From the NCBI GenBank assembly GCA_009760855.2, contig WPIO01000275.1, positions 1-64,000 of the forward strand: 64,000 bases of DNA. The letters are read 5' to 3'. Of this stretch, positions 35,921 to 47,710 are shown piece after piece. Numbering within the stretch: the stretch's first letter is position 1; every line of letters starts with the position of its first letter. The translations under genes and the position numbers were made by a program. Under the pieces are notes generated by a model that saw only the letters and a program-made list of their open reading frames with translations, did not search any database and was not told the DNA's origin. The stretch is from Cristatella mucedo (lineage: Eukaryota > Bryozoa > Phylactolaemata > Cristatellidae).

Positions 35921-36777
35921 AAGACCTTGTTATGTGTGGCTGAAGTGCTAATAAGTTGTACACGAAATTTTACTTACTCTGAGTGATACTAACAATTTTG
36001 TATCGTGGTTAGTATTGTAAAAAGAATGACTCATACATACTGTTCTATTCTATCGAGCAAGACCCTTATTACTCGTTAACTAAAATGCAGCAGTAAGATG
36101 CCACATGATCTAACATTTAACTCCGTTTGGCCGTGTACGTGATCAGTGGATCTCAAGCTATGGGCTGCGATCCCTTTGGGGGTAGAATGAGCAATTAACA
36201 AAGGTCACCTAAGACCATCAGAAAACATGCATTTCCATATATTGCCCGCAGAATTTTATAGTTGGGGTCGCCACAGCATGAGGAACTGTATTAAAGGGTC
36301 GCTATATTAGAATGGCTGAGGACCACTGGCATAGACTATCCCCGCCTAGAAATTGAAAAAAAAGTTTTACTGGCTCACAGGTCTAGATGCCATTTCGTTT
36401 CTCGTTTGAAGTTGAGAAGCTCATGAAGACGCTTAACCACACTAAACTCAATTGCTCGTTGTATTTATTATGGTACAGCTACTCATTACTGTTCCGCGAC
36501 CGTAAAATACTCTGGCGGAAACCCACTTCGAGCAGCTACTTCTACGCCAGCCCTGGTGGCCGTGTGGCCCGGTCGCTCGGTTCATTAACATTTCGCATTA
36601 CATCTGCCTTAGCCGTATTTTATCTGTGCCCGACTGCCAGCACGGAGTTAAGATGGTTCAACCACTTAAAACGTTGCCATTTGTGCCTGGTGGTTAATAG
36701 CACTATTCATACGATACACTTTGTTCAGTAGGTGAAAAGTTCTAATTTCCAGTAGTTTGCATACTTCATTGAACAGC
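35921..36777. other. No gene seen
   Basis: AT-rich. A 114-codon plus frame at 36387-36731 (ATG start) has no domain or repeat partner that I can recognise. Confidence 0.4.
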
Positions 36778-37230
36778 CTAATAATAATAACAACAAGAAT
36801 ACACTTAATAAAGCACCCTCAGAGAAATCAACCTCTTTCTATGTGCTTTAGATTGGCTGCAAAGGAAACACGATCGAGTGGTGAGTGGTATCATGCTTGA
36901 TAAACTGCATAAAAAACGTGGTTAAGGGTGACATGCACAGGGTCAGCATGCAGGTGTGGTTAGTGGCAGCATGTGACAGTATCAGCCCGCATAAACTTAC
37001 AAAGTCCAAATCACAGGGACTTACTCAATGCTGTGATAAATAGACGTTTTTGCTTTCTTTTTTAGTGTGGTAAAGTCAAAGGATGCCGTGACGGAAGCCG
37101 GGAGTAAGTTCCAGGCTTTGGGAGAGAACGAACTAAAGGCCCGGTCTTCATAGGATTTCAGGTCGGTGCATCGTATAGGTAAACAAAAAAATTCTAAAAA
37201 GCAGGTGGTATGATGCTTTGCCTAGGTGAG
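36778..37230 (-). mobile_element. LINE-A, 5'-truncated, diverged
   Basis: Tail TAATAATAATAACAACAAGA, ACTTAATAAAGC, mutated hairpin, CATGCACAGGGTCAGCATGC and CACAGGGACTTACTCAATGC boxes. The minus strand then shows a degraded C-terminal coding part (GAAGCCGGGAGTAAGTTCCA context) and GCAGGTGGTATGATGC up to about 37215. Confidence 0.8.
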
Positions 37231-37459
37231 TGGCCGTAGTGTGAGGCAGCCTTATCAGTAGCTCCAGTGCAGTCGTAGTGGCATAAGCAGATGACTGCTG
37301 TAACCTTTGCTGTGCCGGTAGTACACCTATCAGTATCGCATCCAGGTGATAAGCCACATTTTCCCGAGCACCACAGTCTCAAGAGCTGGTAGCCGTGGCA
37401 GGCATTTACTATACAGAGCCTCACAAGGCACTTGCAAGGCCAGCAGTAGCAGCCCACTG

Positions 37460-39140
37460 TCCAGTTTAAATAACAAATACGGCTGATTATAGTAAACATA
37501 AAACTGATATCCTATTCCATGGGCCTGTATCACCTATCCCAGAGATTCAGCATAAATAAAGAACAGTAATGTCACCGGTCACCTATGGAGTCTCGCAAGG
37601 GTCCGTCCTCGAATCATTGAGAGACTCCATGGGTTACTGGTCTCGTGGGTAGGACGTGACCCCCACACGACACGGAATGAACACAATCAAGCAAGTACGC
37701 TTTGAACCACACCAGCACCTCATCTGCTAGAACGAGCGTAATTCTCAATCGTTCAAGTGCTACATCGTGGTCAATAATATCGAAGGTGGCTGATCGATCA
37801 AGCAGAACTAGGGTATGTCACATTTCCGTCATCGTGGCAGCATACGATGTCCTTGTCAATACTCTGAGGAGAGCAGTTTCAGTAGAATGTGCTGCCTCTT
37901 GAATAGCGATACAAACGTTGCTGAAATTTCACTTTTTTCCAGGTGTCCTATAAGCTACGTATCCACAATTGTTTCAAGAATTTTTGACAAAAAAGGAAGA
38001 GGGAAAACTGGGCTATAGTTTGCAAGGACCTCTGTATCTAATCCAGACTGTATAAGTATGGGTCTAACGATTGCCTATTTGAAAGACTTTTGTGCAAGCC
38101 CTTTTTCAGGAGAAGCATTACAAATCTCGGTAATGCAGGGCTAATTTGGTCTGCAGTGAAGACAACACAGGTGATTGCATAGGGTCTTCTGGAGACATGC
38201 TGTATTTACTAGGCCATAGTAAGGTAGCCACATCGCACGCACAAACATCAAAACATTTTTTCAGAAAGGTCACAGTCCTGCCATTTAATAATTGATTTAC
38301 TCGTAGAAGGTTTTACAGAGGCATGAATGCGCGAATTTTCATTAAGCAATTCGGAAAAAAATTATTGAGCTTTTAGTATCTAGGGAGTCAGACGTCTCAG
38401 CATTACCCAGTAAAAAGCTTGTTGTCTCATAAATTGGTTGTGTTTCTGACTGTTAGGATTTCAGTTTTCGAGTGATAACAATCCATCTTGTTTTAAGCCT
38501 TAAGGTATAACCTCGAAGGAAGGTTTTGAAACTGACTAGATCTGCACCACACCACGACTCCTTAAAACGACGTTCAAGCTTGAGCTTTATGCGGAGAATC
38601 TTTTTAAAAACAAATTAATTTGAAAGTAATTTTAGCGACTCTGTATGTGAATAGAATGAACGGAAGCATGCTCGTCAAGAGCACTCCTAAGTATCATGTT
38701 TGCTGTTTCAGTGAGGGTATCGACGCCGTCGGTCAATTTTGGGGACAGATCAAGAAGGCCTGCATTGCAGACAGATTAAAAAATTTAACTCTTTGCTTTT
38801 TAAGTCGTGTCGCTAGATAATTTCAACATTACCCCGTAGGTGCAGGGGAGCAGGAACAGTAAATGAGACAAAAAAATTATCCGAGATGGTCAATGATCAC
38901 ACTACAAGGTCATTGGGGCAGATATCTTTAGTGATCGCGAGATCGTATGCTACTAATTGCTCCAGTAAAAACGCCTAGGCTACTATGGCAAACAGGTCAA
39001 GCGTCGGTTTTAATTTTTCCTTCTCTGCCAGCTTCCAGCATCATTTCCTGTAGAGCAGCCTTTCACGAGCTGTACTTCGGCAATAGACTAGGCAATTGAA
39101 GTCATTTGGAGATCACGAGTGTAATTTTTAGTGACATTAC
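37460..39140 (-). mobile_element. LINE-B relic with endonuclease and RT remnants
   Basis: 37460-37560 matches the minus-strand motif C region of the copy at 15657 (CTATTCCATGGGCCTGTATC). 37590-37800 covers the SQGSV to SAAFD part (TGACCCCCACACGACACGGA, ATTCTCAATCGTTCAAG). Further right, minus-strand frames read FGDFNCLVY (about 39105-39080), then VAYDLAITKDICPNDLVV and NFFVSFTVP. That order, GDFN then I-x-D-I-C and V-SF, is that of a LINE apurinic-type endonuclease domain. Many stops and frameshifts. It is the only copy here that preserves endonuclease sequence. Confidence 0.7.
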
Positions 39141-40513
39141 GCATTGCATAGATTTGCTGAAAAAATATTTCTATTAAGTGCATGCTGTTAGCCAGTTCAC
39201 TGTTACCTTTGATCCAAGGCATTGGCACTTAACCATGAAAGAATGTCACCAGTCATTTTGCATAGCACTATGACTGGAAATAATCGAAAACCATTCGCCT
39301 TGCAACTTCATTGGATAGTCATACCAGCAGCTAAAGTCACAGCGGCTTTGGTAGATGACAGTTGGTTCCCCTGCTGTTCGGTTTCTACAGTTACAGTTAG
39401 TTTTTACAAACTACATATAGGTGCTGCTTGGTCACCTCCCACTACTTCCCAAGCACCACAGACTGGAGATAAGCCATGCAAAGTATTTACTAAGCAGAGC
39501 TTCCCAGGAGAATCGTACGATCAGCAGCTGCTCATTGTTCAGCTCATTCTCAGCCTTAATCCGAGCTCGGCAGCAGGGAAGTCTGTGTCCGTCAGGCTGT
39601 TTGCCTGAGCCTGCAGCCAGCTTAGTGCTCGGCACGCCCACCACCAGCGATGTAGCTGAAACAAACAGAAAGACTAGCTAATTGAGGCACTTACCTTCAT
39701 CTGATTTTAAATCAATGATGAACTTGTTTTCGTGTTAATTGTCAATTTAGAATAAAGCTGACCGAAGCCAATACAACTGCATTTCACAGGGCACCAATCT
39801 GAATTCAGGCAATTAGATGACGATGCTATTTTTAATCGCGTCTGTTGAACGTGGGTGGGTGCACCTAGCTGCAGGGAACTGAAATAAAACTGTAGGGATA
39901 TTTACACAAACTAGCACCCACAGAATGCAATTATAACTTTATGAATTTTTATAAAACAATTGGTATTATAAATCACTGCAGTTTCCTAGCTTCGATTTCC
40001 TAACGACAGCTAGGCTCTAAAACGTTGGACCATTAACCCAACTCTTAATTAATCTCCCTCTGTATGGTTACTAGCTGTTACTTCCACTGCTCCTACCTCC
40101 CGCCAGATAAGATTTCTAGATGTTTGCTGTAGCGATCTTCTGCATCAGCTTCGTCACAGCTGACGATTGAAATAGCGTACCAAATATGACTTCAATAAGC
40201 TTTTGTCAGATCTGTGAACTCTTATTATTCCTAATCCAATAATGAGCTTCTTTTAAGTGTATTCTCGCACAATTGTGGGCTTGGCAACGCGTACAATGTT
40301 GTTTTGCCCCAACAGGACTCATACCACTCCTCATTGCAAATGGGCCTGAGGCGTACAAGCTCATTGGGCAATGCAGACGGGCTGTGTCGGCTTACTAAAT
40401 GAATTTAGTTGTAGCAGGTCAGCTGTGATCGTGTTTACCACTATTCGTGCAGCTACCCGCTTTCTGATTGTGCTTCGGCCTGTAGGCAAGCTATTCACTC
40501 ATTCACCCTTTGC

Positions 40514-40516
<3 letters not shown>
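39141..40516. other. No gene seen
   Basis: 39440-39560 resembles 37360-37460 (AGCACCACAG then TTTACTA, AGAGC, CAGCAG), a small unexplained repeat. It may belong to LINE-B upstream sequence or to an insertion. No coding exon is supported. Confidence 0.4.

Positions 40517-40581
<65 letters not shown>
40517..40581. repeat. (TC)n microsatellite
   Basis: About 32 uninterrupted TC units. The Ser/Leu open frame through it is an artefact. A smaller TC tract lies at about 41742-41758. Confidence 0.97.
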
Positions 40582-40586
<5 letters not shown>

Positions 40587-40924
40587 GCTCATTCTCTCTT
40601 GTCCCCGAGCGTTTTCGGAGATTTTTCCACGACGGTTACTGCCGATGAGGGAACATATGTGGGCCCGAGCAGCATAGCCTCAGCCTCAAACGAACTCAGA
40701 TAAAGGGGTGTGCAGAATCTAGCAGCATTGCAATTAGACCAACCGTTCTGACCTCAAGTTATTTTTACAGAAATAAATACACTCATAATGTATTCCGTTG
40801 TTATGCTTACTGACGAGTTTAAGAACATGCAAACGTAAACAGAAGCTCTTACGATGCATGAAATCCGAGCTATGCCGCACAGGATTTGACCTGGCAACGT
40901 TCTATGTTCTAAAATAGGTTGCAG

Positions 40925-41156
40925 GTGCCCAGGTGTCCCTTTTCAAGCAGCTTTTGGGTGCCGGACGTGGCTCAAAGGAGCAGCACGTGCCAACGCAAAA
41001 CATTGTATTCGTCATCAAAATAGAGCAAGACTGGTACGATGCATCTGAGGAGATGTGTTTCAGAAAACTTCCGGTTTCTTCGCTTCAGGGTACTGCTAAC
41101 TCAAAGCTCATTCTTGAGACAGCTGAGTGCAACCAGCCGCAGTCAGTACACAGGCG
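40925..41156 (+). CDS. Internal coding exon of an unidentified gene
   Basis: An AG acceptor (AAAATAGGTTGCAG, with a second CCCAG acceptor eight bases on at 40932) and a perfect donor (GGCG followed by GTAAGT, 41157-41162) frame one clean open reading frame. It ends in phase 2. The peptide has ordinary, balanced composition: SLFKQLLGAGRGSKEQHVPT, then NIVFVIKIEQDWYDASEEMC, FRKLPVSSLQ and SKLILETAECNQPQSVHR. There is no signal peptide, membrane helix or repeat, and I do not recognise a family. No neighbouring exon was found with confidence on either side. A plus-strand stretch at 40605-40700 (STTVTADEGTYVGPSS) is protein-like but lacks a GT donor. The acceptor context is duplicated at 42198. 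Confidence 0.5.
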
Positions 41157-41162
41157 GTAAGT

Positions 41163-43344
41163 AAACAGGAATACAGAATAATGTGACGTAAATGCAATAT
41201 TTCAGTTCTCAAAATATTCAGAAAAATCTGTAGCCTTTGGGCTTCACGGAAACACTGCCGTCGGTGATAACTTGCTTGGGCAATGCATGTGCCCAGCTGA
41301 CTCTGCCGACAAGGCAGCTGACTGTTACAAACCAGGCAATTATGTCTAGGCGTCCAGACTCATGTTTAACTTTGGAGATTACGCTGCACTGACCAATGAG
41401 AGCTAGAGAGTGTTTACCTACCACAAACTAAGCTGGAGCGATTGCTCGAGTAATGGCGAACGCTGCGGTAGCAGTCAGGCGTGCTTAATCTCTGCTAAAG
41501 TGAATCGTGCGGCCCGAAGTGCTTGTGGGCAATAAGTAGGTCGCCACGCCTACATCGTGTGAGCTGCGTCCCTAACAACCGCTACATGGGGCATTAAGTC
41601 CGTTGGCTTGAGCTAGATCAAGTCGCAAAGCCCCAAATTGCTGGGGCACTTAGCTGCTGCACAGCATATTAATTCTTATTATCAGGCTCCTCGCTGGTTA
41701 TCACCAAGACAAACACTTGGACTTACCCAATCTACAGCATGCTCTCTCTCTCTCTCTCACTGTGATAAGAATAGCCCCGTATTTCTATCGTCTGCATCTG
41801 GGCTTCGGCACGAACAACATAGATGGAATGCCCGATAGGATGTAATCACTTACCACAATCCTCCACAATTTGCTGCTATCCGAAACCATTTGAAAAGAGA
41901 TCGACCAAAAAGCTGCAGTGCGAAGCTTAAATTTGGAGTTTAAATAACACAAACCTTCGATTTCATATACCTAATTATTTTCATGGCAATGCTGTCACGC
42001 ACACACTGATGTCAATGAACTAAAAAGACAGAGGCCTCTACATCAATCTGCAACCAGTCAACTCAATCCACATTGAGCACATCTTATCCACTTCAAATTA
42101 GTTTGCCTAAGGATCAGAGAGTTTGAAATAAAACTAGTTTATGTTTTAAGTGTAAGACGAACTCAGGCATCACTTATGCGTTCTCACAGAGACCGATAAA
42201 ATAGGTTGCAGGTGCCCAGGTGTGTATCACTATCGGCCGCAATGCACTTCACTCAATAGAAAATCGAGTTAAGCCCTTAGTAGACTGCATGTGAGAGTAC
42301 ACGCTGTAAAAAAAGTGCGGTCACGAGATTTCACTAGCTTTCATGCTATCTTTCTCGTACAAGGAGCTTCAACCAGCAGCAACGATGCTGTAGAATACCT
42401 ATATCCATTGCAACATACCATAAAACGACTAGAAATATATTGGTCAAAGCTCCCATTTTAATTGCATGTCAAAGGCAGCCACCGAAGATTACAACAATAT
42501 TAGTTAAAGCCACTTCCACATGCCCACTTTGGCGATGCATGGCAATCTCCTGACATAGCCCGGGCAAATACTTCGATCCACTGTCATCCTTTACAAACCG
42601 TCAACGAATCCTTAACGTGAAGCCACAATTTCAGTTTAATGTAATACGAGACTCTGCTCAAAGTTAACCTATACAGTGTCGCTTGGCTGTGGGAAAGCAA
42701 TCCCTGACAATTGGCTGGTGCAATCGACTATGGAGGCCAAACACTTAACCGCAATCGATCACAATCCACCTAACAACGACCAGCACACGTCAACTGATAG
42801 CACTAATTAGGATTGAACTGTGCTTAACAATTTTTAGTGTGCCACCGCAATTTCGCTACAACTGCTCATGGCATTCTGATGCTAGGCACAAATATTGCAA
42901 GGCTATAGAAAACAAAAGGCCGGGAGAACGCAGAAGTCAACGGCATCCACTGTGAAATGCCCCATAATCAGTTTCCCAAGGCTCCGATTTTGAATACATA
43001 TTAAAAAGTACCATGTTTAAAGTACAGCCACATCATTTTAATCATTTTACATGCTCAATACCGTGCAATGCATGACATTGGCTCAGCTCGAAGGTGAAAT
43101 TACTAAAAATCCAGGGCAAATTTACCAGATGTAGGTTGCACCGAGCTCAAATACTCGATGCGATTTAATGTTTGATTGCAAACTAAAACCATTGAGTTTT
43201 TTAACTGGTGTACCCAATAAAGCAGGCAGTGCACGGTAATAAGCTCAAATAGCTGGGGCCTGTAACACAATCCACAACGACTTGACCAGAATTGCACTGC
43301 CTGAAGCACAGCACTTAAATTACGATAACTCCGTTTATATTAGC
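41163..43344. other. No gene seen; would include intron of the exon at 40925
   Basis: Segments at 41680-41720 (TATCAGGCTCCTCGCTGG) recur as TATCAGGTTCCTCGCTAG at 46668, so a dispersed repeat of unknown type is present. The rest is AT-rich without recognisable content apart from the duplicated acceptor at 42198. Confidence 0.4.
42198..42223 (+). repeat. Exact 26-base copy of the splice acceptor at 40911
   Basis: Identical to 40911-40936, which spans the polypyrimidine-poor AAAATAGGTTGCAG acceptor and the first exon bases. After it the sequence differs. Following the CCCAG, a short frame reads VYHYRPQCTSLNRKSS and then stops. Confidence 0.9.
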
Positions 43345-44770
43345 AATGAGGATAATAAATAAATATGCACTTGATAAAGTACACTCAGAGAACTCAATCT
43401 CTCTCTAGGCGCTTTACATTAGCTGCAAAGGGAAATGCAATTGAAAGGTGAGTAATATAATGCTTGAAAAACGAACGAAATGAGTAACATGGTTAGGGGT
43501 GACATGCACAGGGTCAGCATGCAAATGTGGTTAGTGGTGGCATGCACGGTGTCAGCACTCATAAGCACAAGAAGGACGAATCACAGGGACCCACTAAATG
43601 CAGTCCTAAATAGGTGTGATTTTAAGTTCTTTTTAAATGTGGTCAGGTCTAGGGACGCTCTGACACAGGACGGGAGGTAGTTCCATGCTTTGTGAGCATA
43701 CGAACTAAATGCAAGGTCTCCAAAGGATTTATGGTTTGTACGAGGTATTTGTAGGCTGTGCGATTCCGAAAAGCGGGTGGTACGATGCTTGGCCTAATGG
43801 GGGAGTATGTCAGAGAGATAGGCTGGAGCCATAGAATGAAGGGACCTAAACGTAAGCAACAAAATATTGAAGTCAATCCATTGCTTGACTGGTAGCTAGT
43901 GCAGGTCTGTGAGAAGTGGTGCAATGTGAGTACTGCAACTCTCACGACAGACAAGCCTAGCTGGGGAGTTTTGCACCAGCTGTGATCGGATAATCGCACA
44001 TGCTGGTAGGCAAGTAAGCAGTGAGTTAAAGATGTTGAGACGGGATGTCATGAATGCATGGACCAACCTGGACGTGGTATCTTTATCTAAACAAGCCCGA
44101 ATTTTAGATATGTTACGAAGCTGAAAATAGGCAGATTTGACTGTGGAGCTGATATGGTCGTCTAACGAGAGGTCGCTTTGGAACATGACACCTAGATTTC
44201 AAACTGATTCCACAGGAGATATGCTGGTAGAGCCAATTTTGAGCGTCAGCCTTTCCAATTTCTGAATCAACCGGGGTTTGCTTATAACTAGTAAGTTTGT
44301 TTTATCATCGTTTAGTTGCATAAAAAAATCGCTGCCATCCATACGGGGATGTCACCAATACATGCAGCAAGTGAGTTTAGAGAATTTGAGGTGCTCGAAG
44401 GCTGTAAGGGATCAAAGCAAAGGTACAACTGAATGTTATCCGCATAGAAGTGAAAGCCTTGGTTGTCCTTGGCAATCATATAAGCAAGAGGAAGAGTATA
44501 AACCGTGAAAAGAACCGGACCTAGCACGGAGCCCTGAGGTAACCCATATTTCAGAGATACCTCAGATGATCTTTGTACATTCACGTCAATACTCTGGAGT
44601 ATCCCACTGAGATAGGACGTGAACCACTGCAGAGCAGTGCTAGTGATGCCCAGGCGAGATGGGAGGCGTTCTAAAAGAACTTAGCAATCGATGGTATCAA
44701 AAGCGGCCGAAAGATCGAGCAAAACAAGCAGAGACACTCTACTCATGACAGGATCTCGTCTTTTTGCTGC
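43345..44770 (-). mobile_element. LINE-A reverse transcriptase copy, inactive
   Basis: Longest LINE-A copy. The minus strand reads MSRVSLLVLLDLSAAFDTID (motif A, about 44745-44690), immediately followed by a TAA stop, then VLLERLPSRLGITSTALQWF, the YGLPQGSVLGPVLFTVYTLP motif B region, and motif C as FYADNIQLY, in which the second catalytic Asp is Asn. Downstream are SDLSLDDHISS and RESCSTHIAPLLTDLH with a stop at the Trp of LHW, then the C-terminal tail, 3' untranslated region, hairpin (43370-43425) and an AATAATAAATAAAT tail. The 5' end is lost just before motif A. Confidence 0.9.
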
Positions 44771-45834
44771 CCCAAAAAAGTAAAATTAGATAGAGAATTT
44801 AGAATTTATAATGTGCACGCACAATTTTGACCGACCATCGGCATGCCCTTTTGCAAGATATTCGACAATCAACTGTGCGACCGGCGTCAATTTCATAATT
44901 CCTTCACAAATCAGCCATAAGTCGAAAGTCAAAAGCTGAGATCTCCGTTAAATTTAGCACTCTTTTAAAGTGACTTTTAAAATATTGCTAAAAAGTTGAC
45001 CACAATCATTTTCGGACCATCCATCGCAATCAATTGCACTCACTGACGCTAATGCCCCTATCTCCTATAATTCTAATTGTTAATATGCCATTGATTTCGG
45101 GACAGCTTTGATTATTGTGCCGTTAGAGATAGTTATCACTAAATACAATATTCGCCGAGAGGTAGGCCCATCGTGGTTGCTGTCAGTTAGCTACAAGCCT
45201 AAATTAAATTATTCCTAAGCAAAATTATGCAGGCTGAAAGGACCAATATTCCTATCGATAGCAGAAATATTTAATAACGAATGCTCACTTACTCGCAACA
45301 CCAATGGCAGGTTCAAACGTAGTCCTCATTCTCTATTTAGGTGCAGTCAACAGTGGCGGGCCAGTTTTCGTACTGCTGAAACCAGTGGCGTCAAATGAGA
45401 AATCCAATTCTACTATAGTATGCTAAAAAGAGCACACGAGTAAAATATGCTATTAATATCGGATATCCCTGCAATCATTAGCTATTTTGTATTTCTTACA
45501 ACCCAGACAAAATTATGTAACTTTAAAATCAAAGGTTATAATAATACGGAGCACCAAGCTCAAGTAAGCTGTGACGTGTCATTTTTTTCTGTACCGCATT
45601 TAAGCTGTGCCATGCTATCCATTTAAATCATACCACAGTCATAATCAAATCAGGGGAGGAGAAACACTGCGAATCCATCCAATGCAGAGATGAAAGAATC
45701 TGTCGTACCTGACACACGAATCTTGCAGAGAGTTACATGTAACAATCTAGGCTATTACCTCAGGCAAATAGCCACCCCATGCCTTTTTAATTAATGATAA
45801 TAGTGCCTTGTCCGGTTTTAAAGTCCGAATTACT
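44771..45834. other. No gene seen
   Basis: AT-rich, with only short open frames and no recognised repeat. Confidence 0.45.
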
Positions 45835-46000
45835 CTGGGTCTTAGTCCAGGAAGTAAAGTTCTTGCTTTCCAAGACCCAGGTCGCTGTTTCCAGTCCTGT
45901 AATAGACGATCCTATATCCCACACTGCAAGTGACTGAGAGAGCCGTAAAGGCTCTTCCGTTGCTATATAAATGAGGCTGTTAAAACTAGCTAAGCCGGAT
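45835..46000 (+). mobile_element. tRNA-derived SINE-like element
   Basis: Plus-strand AAGTAAAGTTCTTGCTTTCC, GACCCAGGTCGCTGTTTCCA then GTCCTG (B-box-like), GACGATCCTATATCCCACAC, TGCAAG, GAGCCGTAAAGGCTCTTCCG and TTGCTATATAAATGAGGCTG then TTAAA. Body and tail match 20935-21120 closely. Confidence 0.6.
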
Positions 46001-46184
46001 GCCACCCGCAGGCTTTGCAGTTACTTTCTATGGTAACTCATATGCCAATGACTGTTACTTTAAAAAATGAATACAAAGTTTAATGCTATGAGCAATCACA
46101 ATACAAGACAGTAGATAATGCCTGAGTCGTGGTTCAGTGGAGTGGGTTGTGATTTTGGCCAAGACAATAGTAAGAGACGGCTTC

Positions 46185-46265
46185 AATTGCAGCAAATATA
46201 AAGTTTACAGAGAGAATGAGTTCTCCAACGGCGCAATAAAATAAATTGTTATTATTATTATTATT
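46185..46265 (+). mobile_element. LINE-A terminal fragment
   Basis: GCAGCAAATATAAAG, AGAGAGAATGAGTTCTCC, AACGGCGC and a (TTA)n tail. It keeps the inner AGAGA/TCTC pair but has lost much of the outer stem. Confidence 0.7.
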
Positions 46266-46269
46266 GCGA

Positions 46270-47319
46270 CAGTTTACGGCATTATATTGACAAGAAAATA
46301 TTATGAAATAATTTTAATACAACAAAAAATTGCATTTTGCAGGTGCTCAAAAATTGGAAATTTGCGATTGTATTAGTGCACTATTTAATTAGTTGCCTGA
46401 ATAAATTATCTTCGCTTTTAAGTAATTTCTACACACAGCAACACTATCATGCTTCTAGAGCAACGTGTTTCGGGATATTTGAGTTTAACAGCCATTTAGT
46501 TTACAGAAACGTAGTTTTGCGGTTGGCTTGAGCTAAAATCTGCCCTGCTGTTTATTATCCCTCGGCTAGCTAATGCACACCTATCAAGACGACAGCAGCT
46601 AGATATACTGTGTGTAACATGGTGTCTCATCTCAAAACGCTATCGCAGGCCCACTTTGGTTTTTTCTATCAGGTTCCTCGCTAGCTATTACCAATGCAAA
46701 TACTCCGCACTGGCTTAAACTACTGAGGGCCCTTACTGGGGGATTGCCATCTTGGTATTAGGATAGCCTGCACGTTTACAGGGATGCTTCGAGATACCGT
46801 GCATGCGAAAACTAAAGACCCAAACTGGTTCAAAGCATTACAGCAATCCGCAACACTCTATTCTAATCGAGCTAAAATGAACTGGAAATTCACAGAACTA
46901 AGCCTAAATCTCGTTTCAATATTGTACGAAACCGTCCATTTGTTTAATCATCAATCTATGTTCCATTAGCCTTATGCAATTGGGCTAAGAAGACGGCTGC
47001 CTTTACTACACCAATTTCGTATCCTTGGATGAAGGTGCATTCACTAATAGATCGAGGTTGCTGACTTAAGTGCTGTGGAATGTCATTCTAAATTTCATCT
47101 TTAAGTGGGAGCTACAATCTCCAAGGCTCTCCCGCTAGCTATAACTATGGGTATAAAACGCACCAACTTATGCTTTTTTTACGTGCATTGTTTATCAAAG
47201 GTCTCTGATAAAAGCTGGCAGTACAGAAGCTTGCTGCAACCTAGAGCTGCAGCTGCCGATGTACGATCATTCATTTGCATAGCATCATAAGAAAAATTAA
47301 AGTCTATTCAGGTGTTTCA
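46270..47319. other. No gene seen
   Basis: 46590-46740 and about 47105-47160 share short segments with 41640-41720 (CTCGCTAGCTAT, CCGCTAGCTATAACTATGGG), an unidentified dispersed repeat. No supported coding exon. Confidence 0.4.
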
Positions 47320-47400
47320 CATGTGCCACGAGGCTCGAGCCCACGACCTCAGCCACACCCTGGTCGGGGTAGCACCTCGGGAACTGTTTTCAAACGAGTT
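47320..47400 (-). mobile_element. tRNA-like SINE head
   Basis: Minus strand reads CCCGAGGTGCTACCCCGACC, AGGGTGTGGCTGAGG, TCGTGGGCTCGAGCCTCGTG and GCACATGTGAAACACCTGAA. GGGCTCGAGCC fits a pol III B box, and the same 3' flank (CATGTGTGAAGTGCCTGGAT) occurs in the copy at 49430. Confidence 0.5.
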
Positions 47401-47596
47401 CGGCATAAATAAACACTGAATAACAGTTTACTTTATTAATGTTACTGCTATGCTTGCGATTTTCCAGCAGCCATTGAATGTTACGTAGACAGTAAAAACA
47501 TAAACTGACAAATAAAGCAGCTAACCCACATAGCTAGATTAACTGTAGTATATTTCACGAGTGCCTTGAAGTAAGCGAAAAGGTTCAATTGTGCGT

Positions 47597-47710
47597 GCTG
47601 CCATGGCCGAGTGGGGGTTTGTATGCTGCAGTTATTGAGCTCCCGCATGATGACATGCTAACGTCGCGGAGGCGTGTTGGCTCTAGCCATTGTGTTATGC
47701 ATCGCCTCAA
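47597..47710 (+). mobile_element. tRNA-like sequence (Ser/Leu-type head)
   Basis: GTGCTGCCATGGCCGAGTGG matches a class II tRNA 5' end and A box. GTTGGCTCTAGCCATTG about 85 bases later resembles a T-arm. The acceptor stem does not close, so this is more likely a SINE head than a tRNA gene. Confidence 0.4.

Noticed and set aside
47597-47710. Candidate functional tRNA gene
   Set aside because: A box is good but the acceptor stem and T-arm do not pair; kept only as a SINE-like head.
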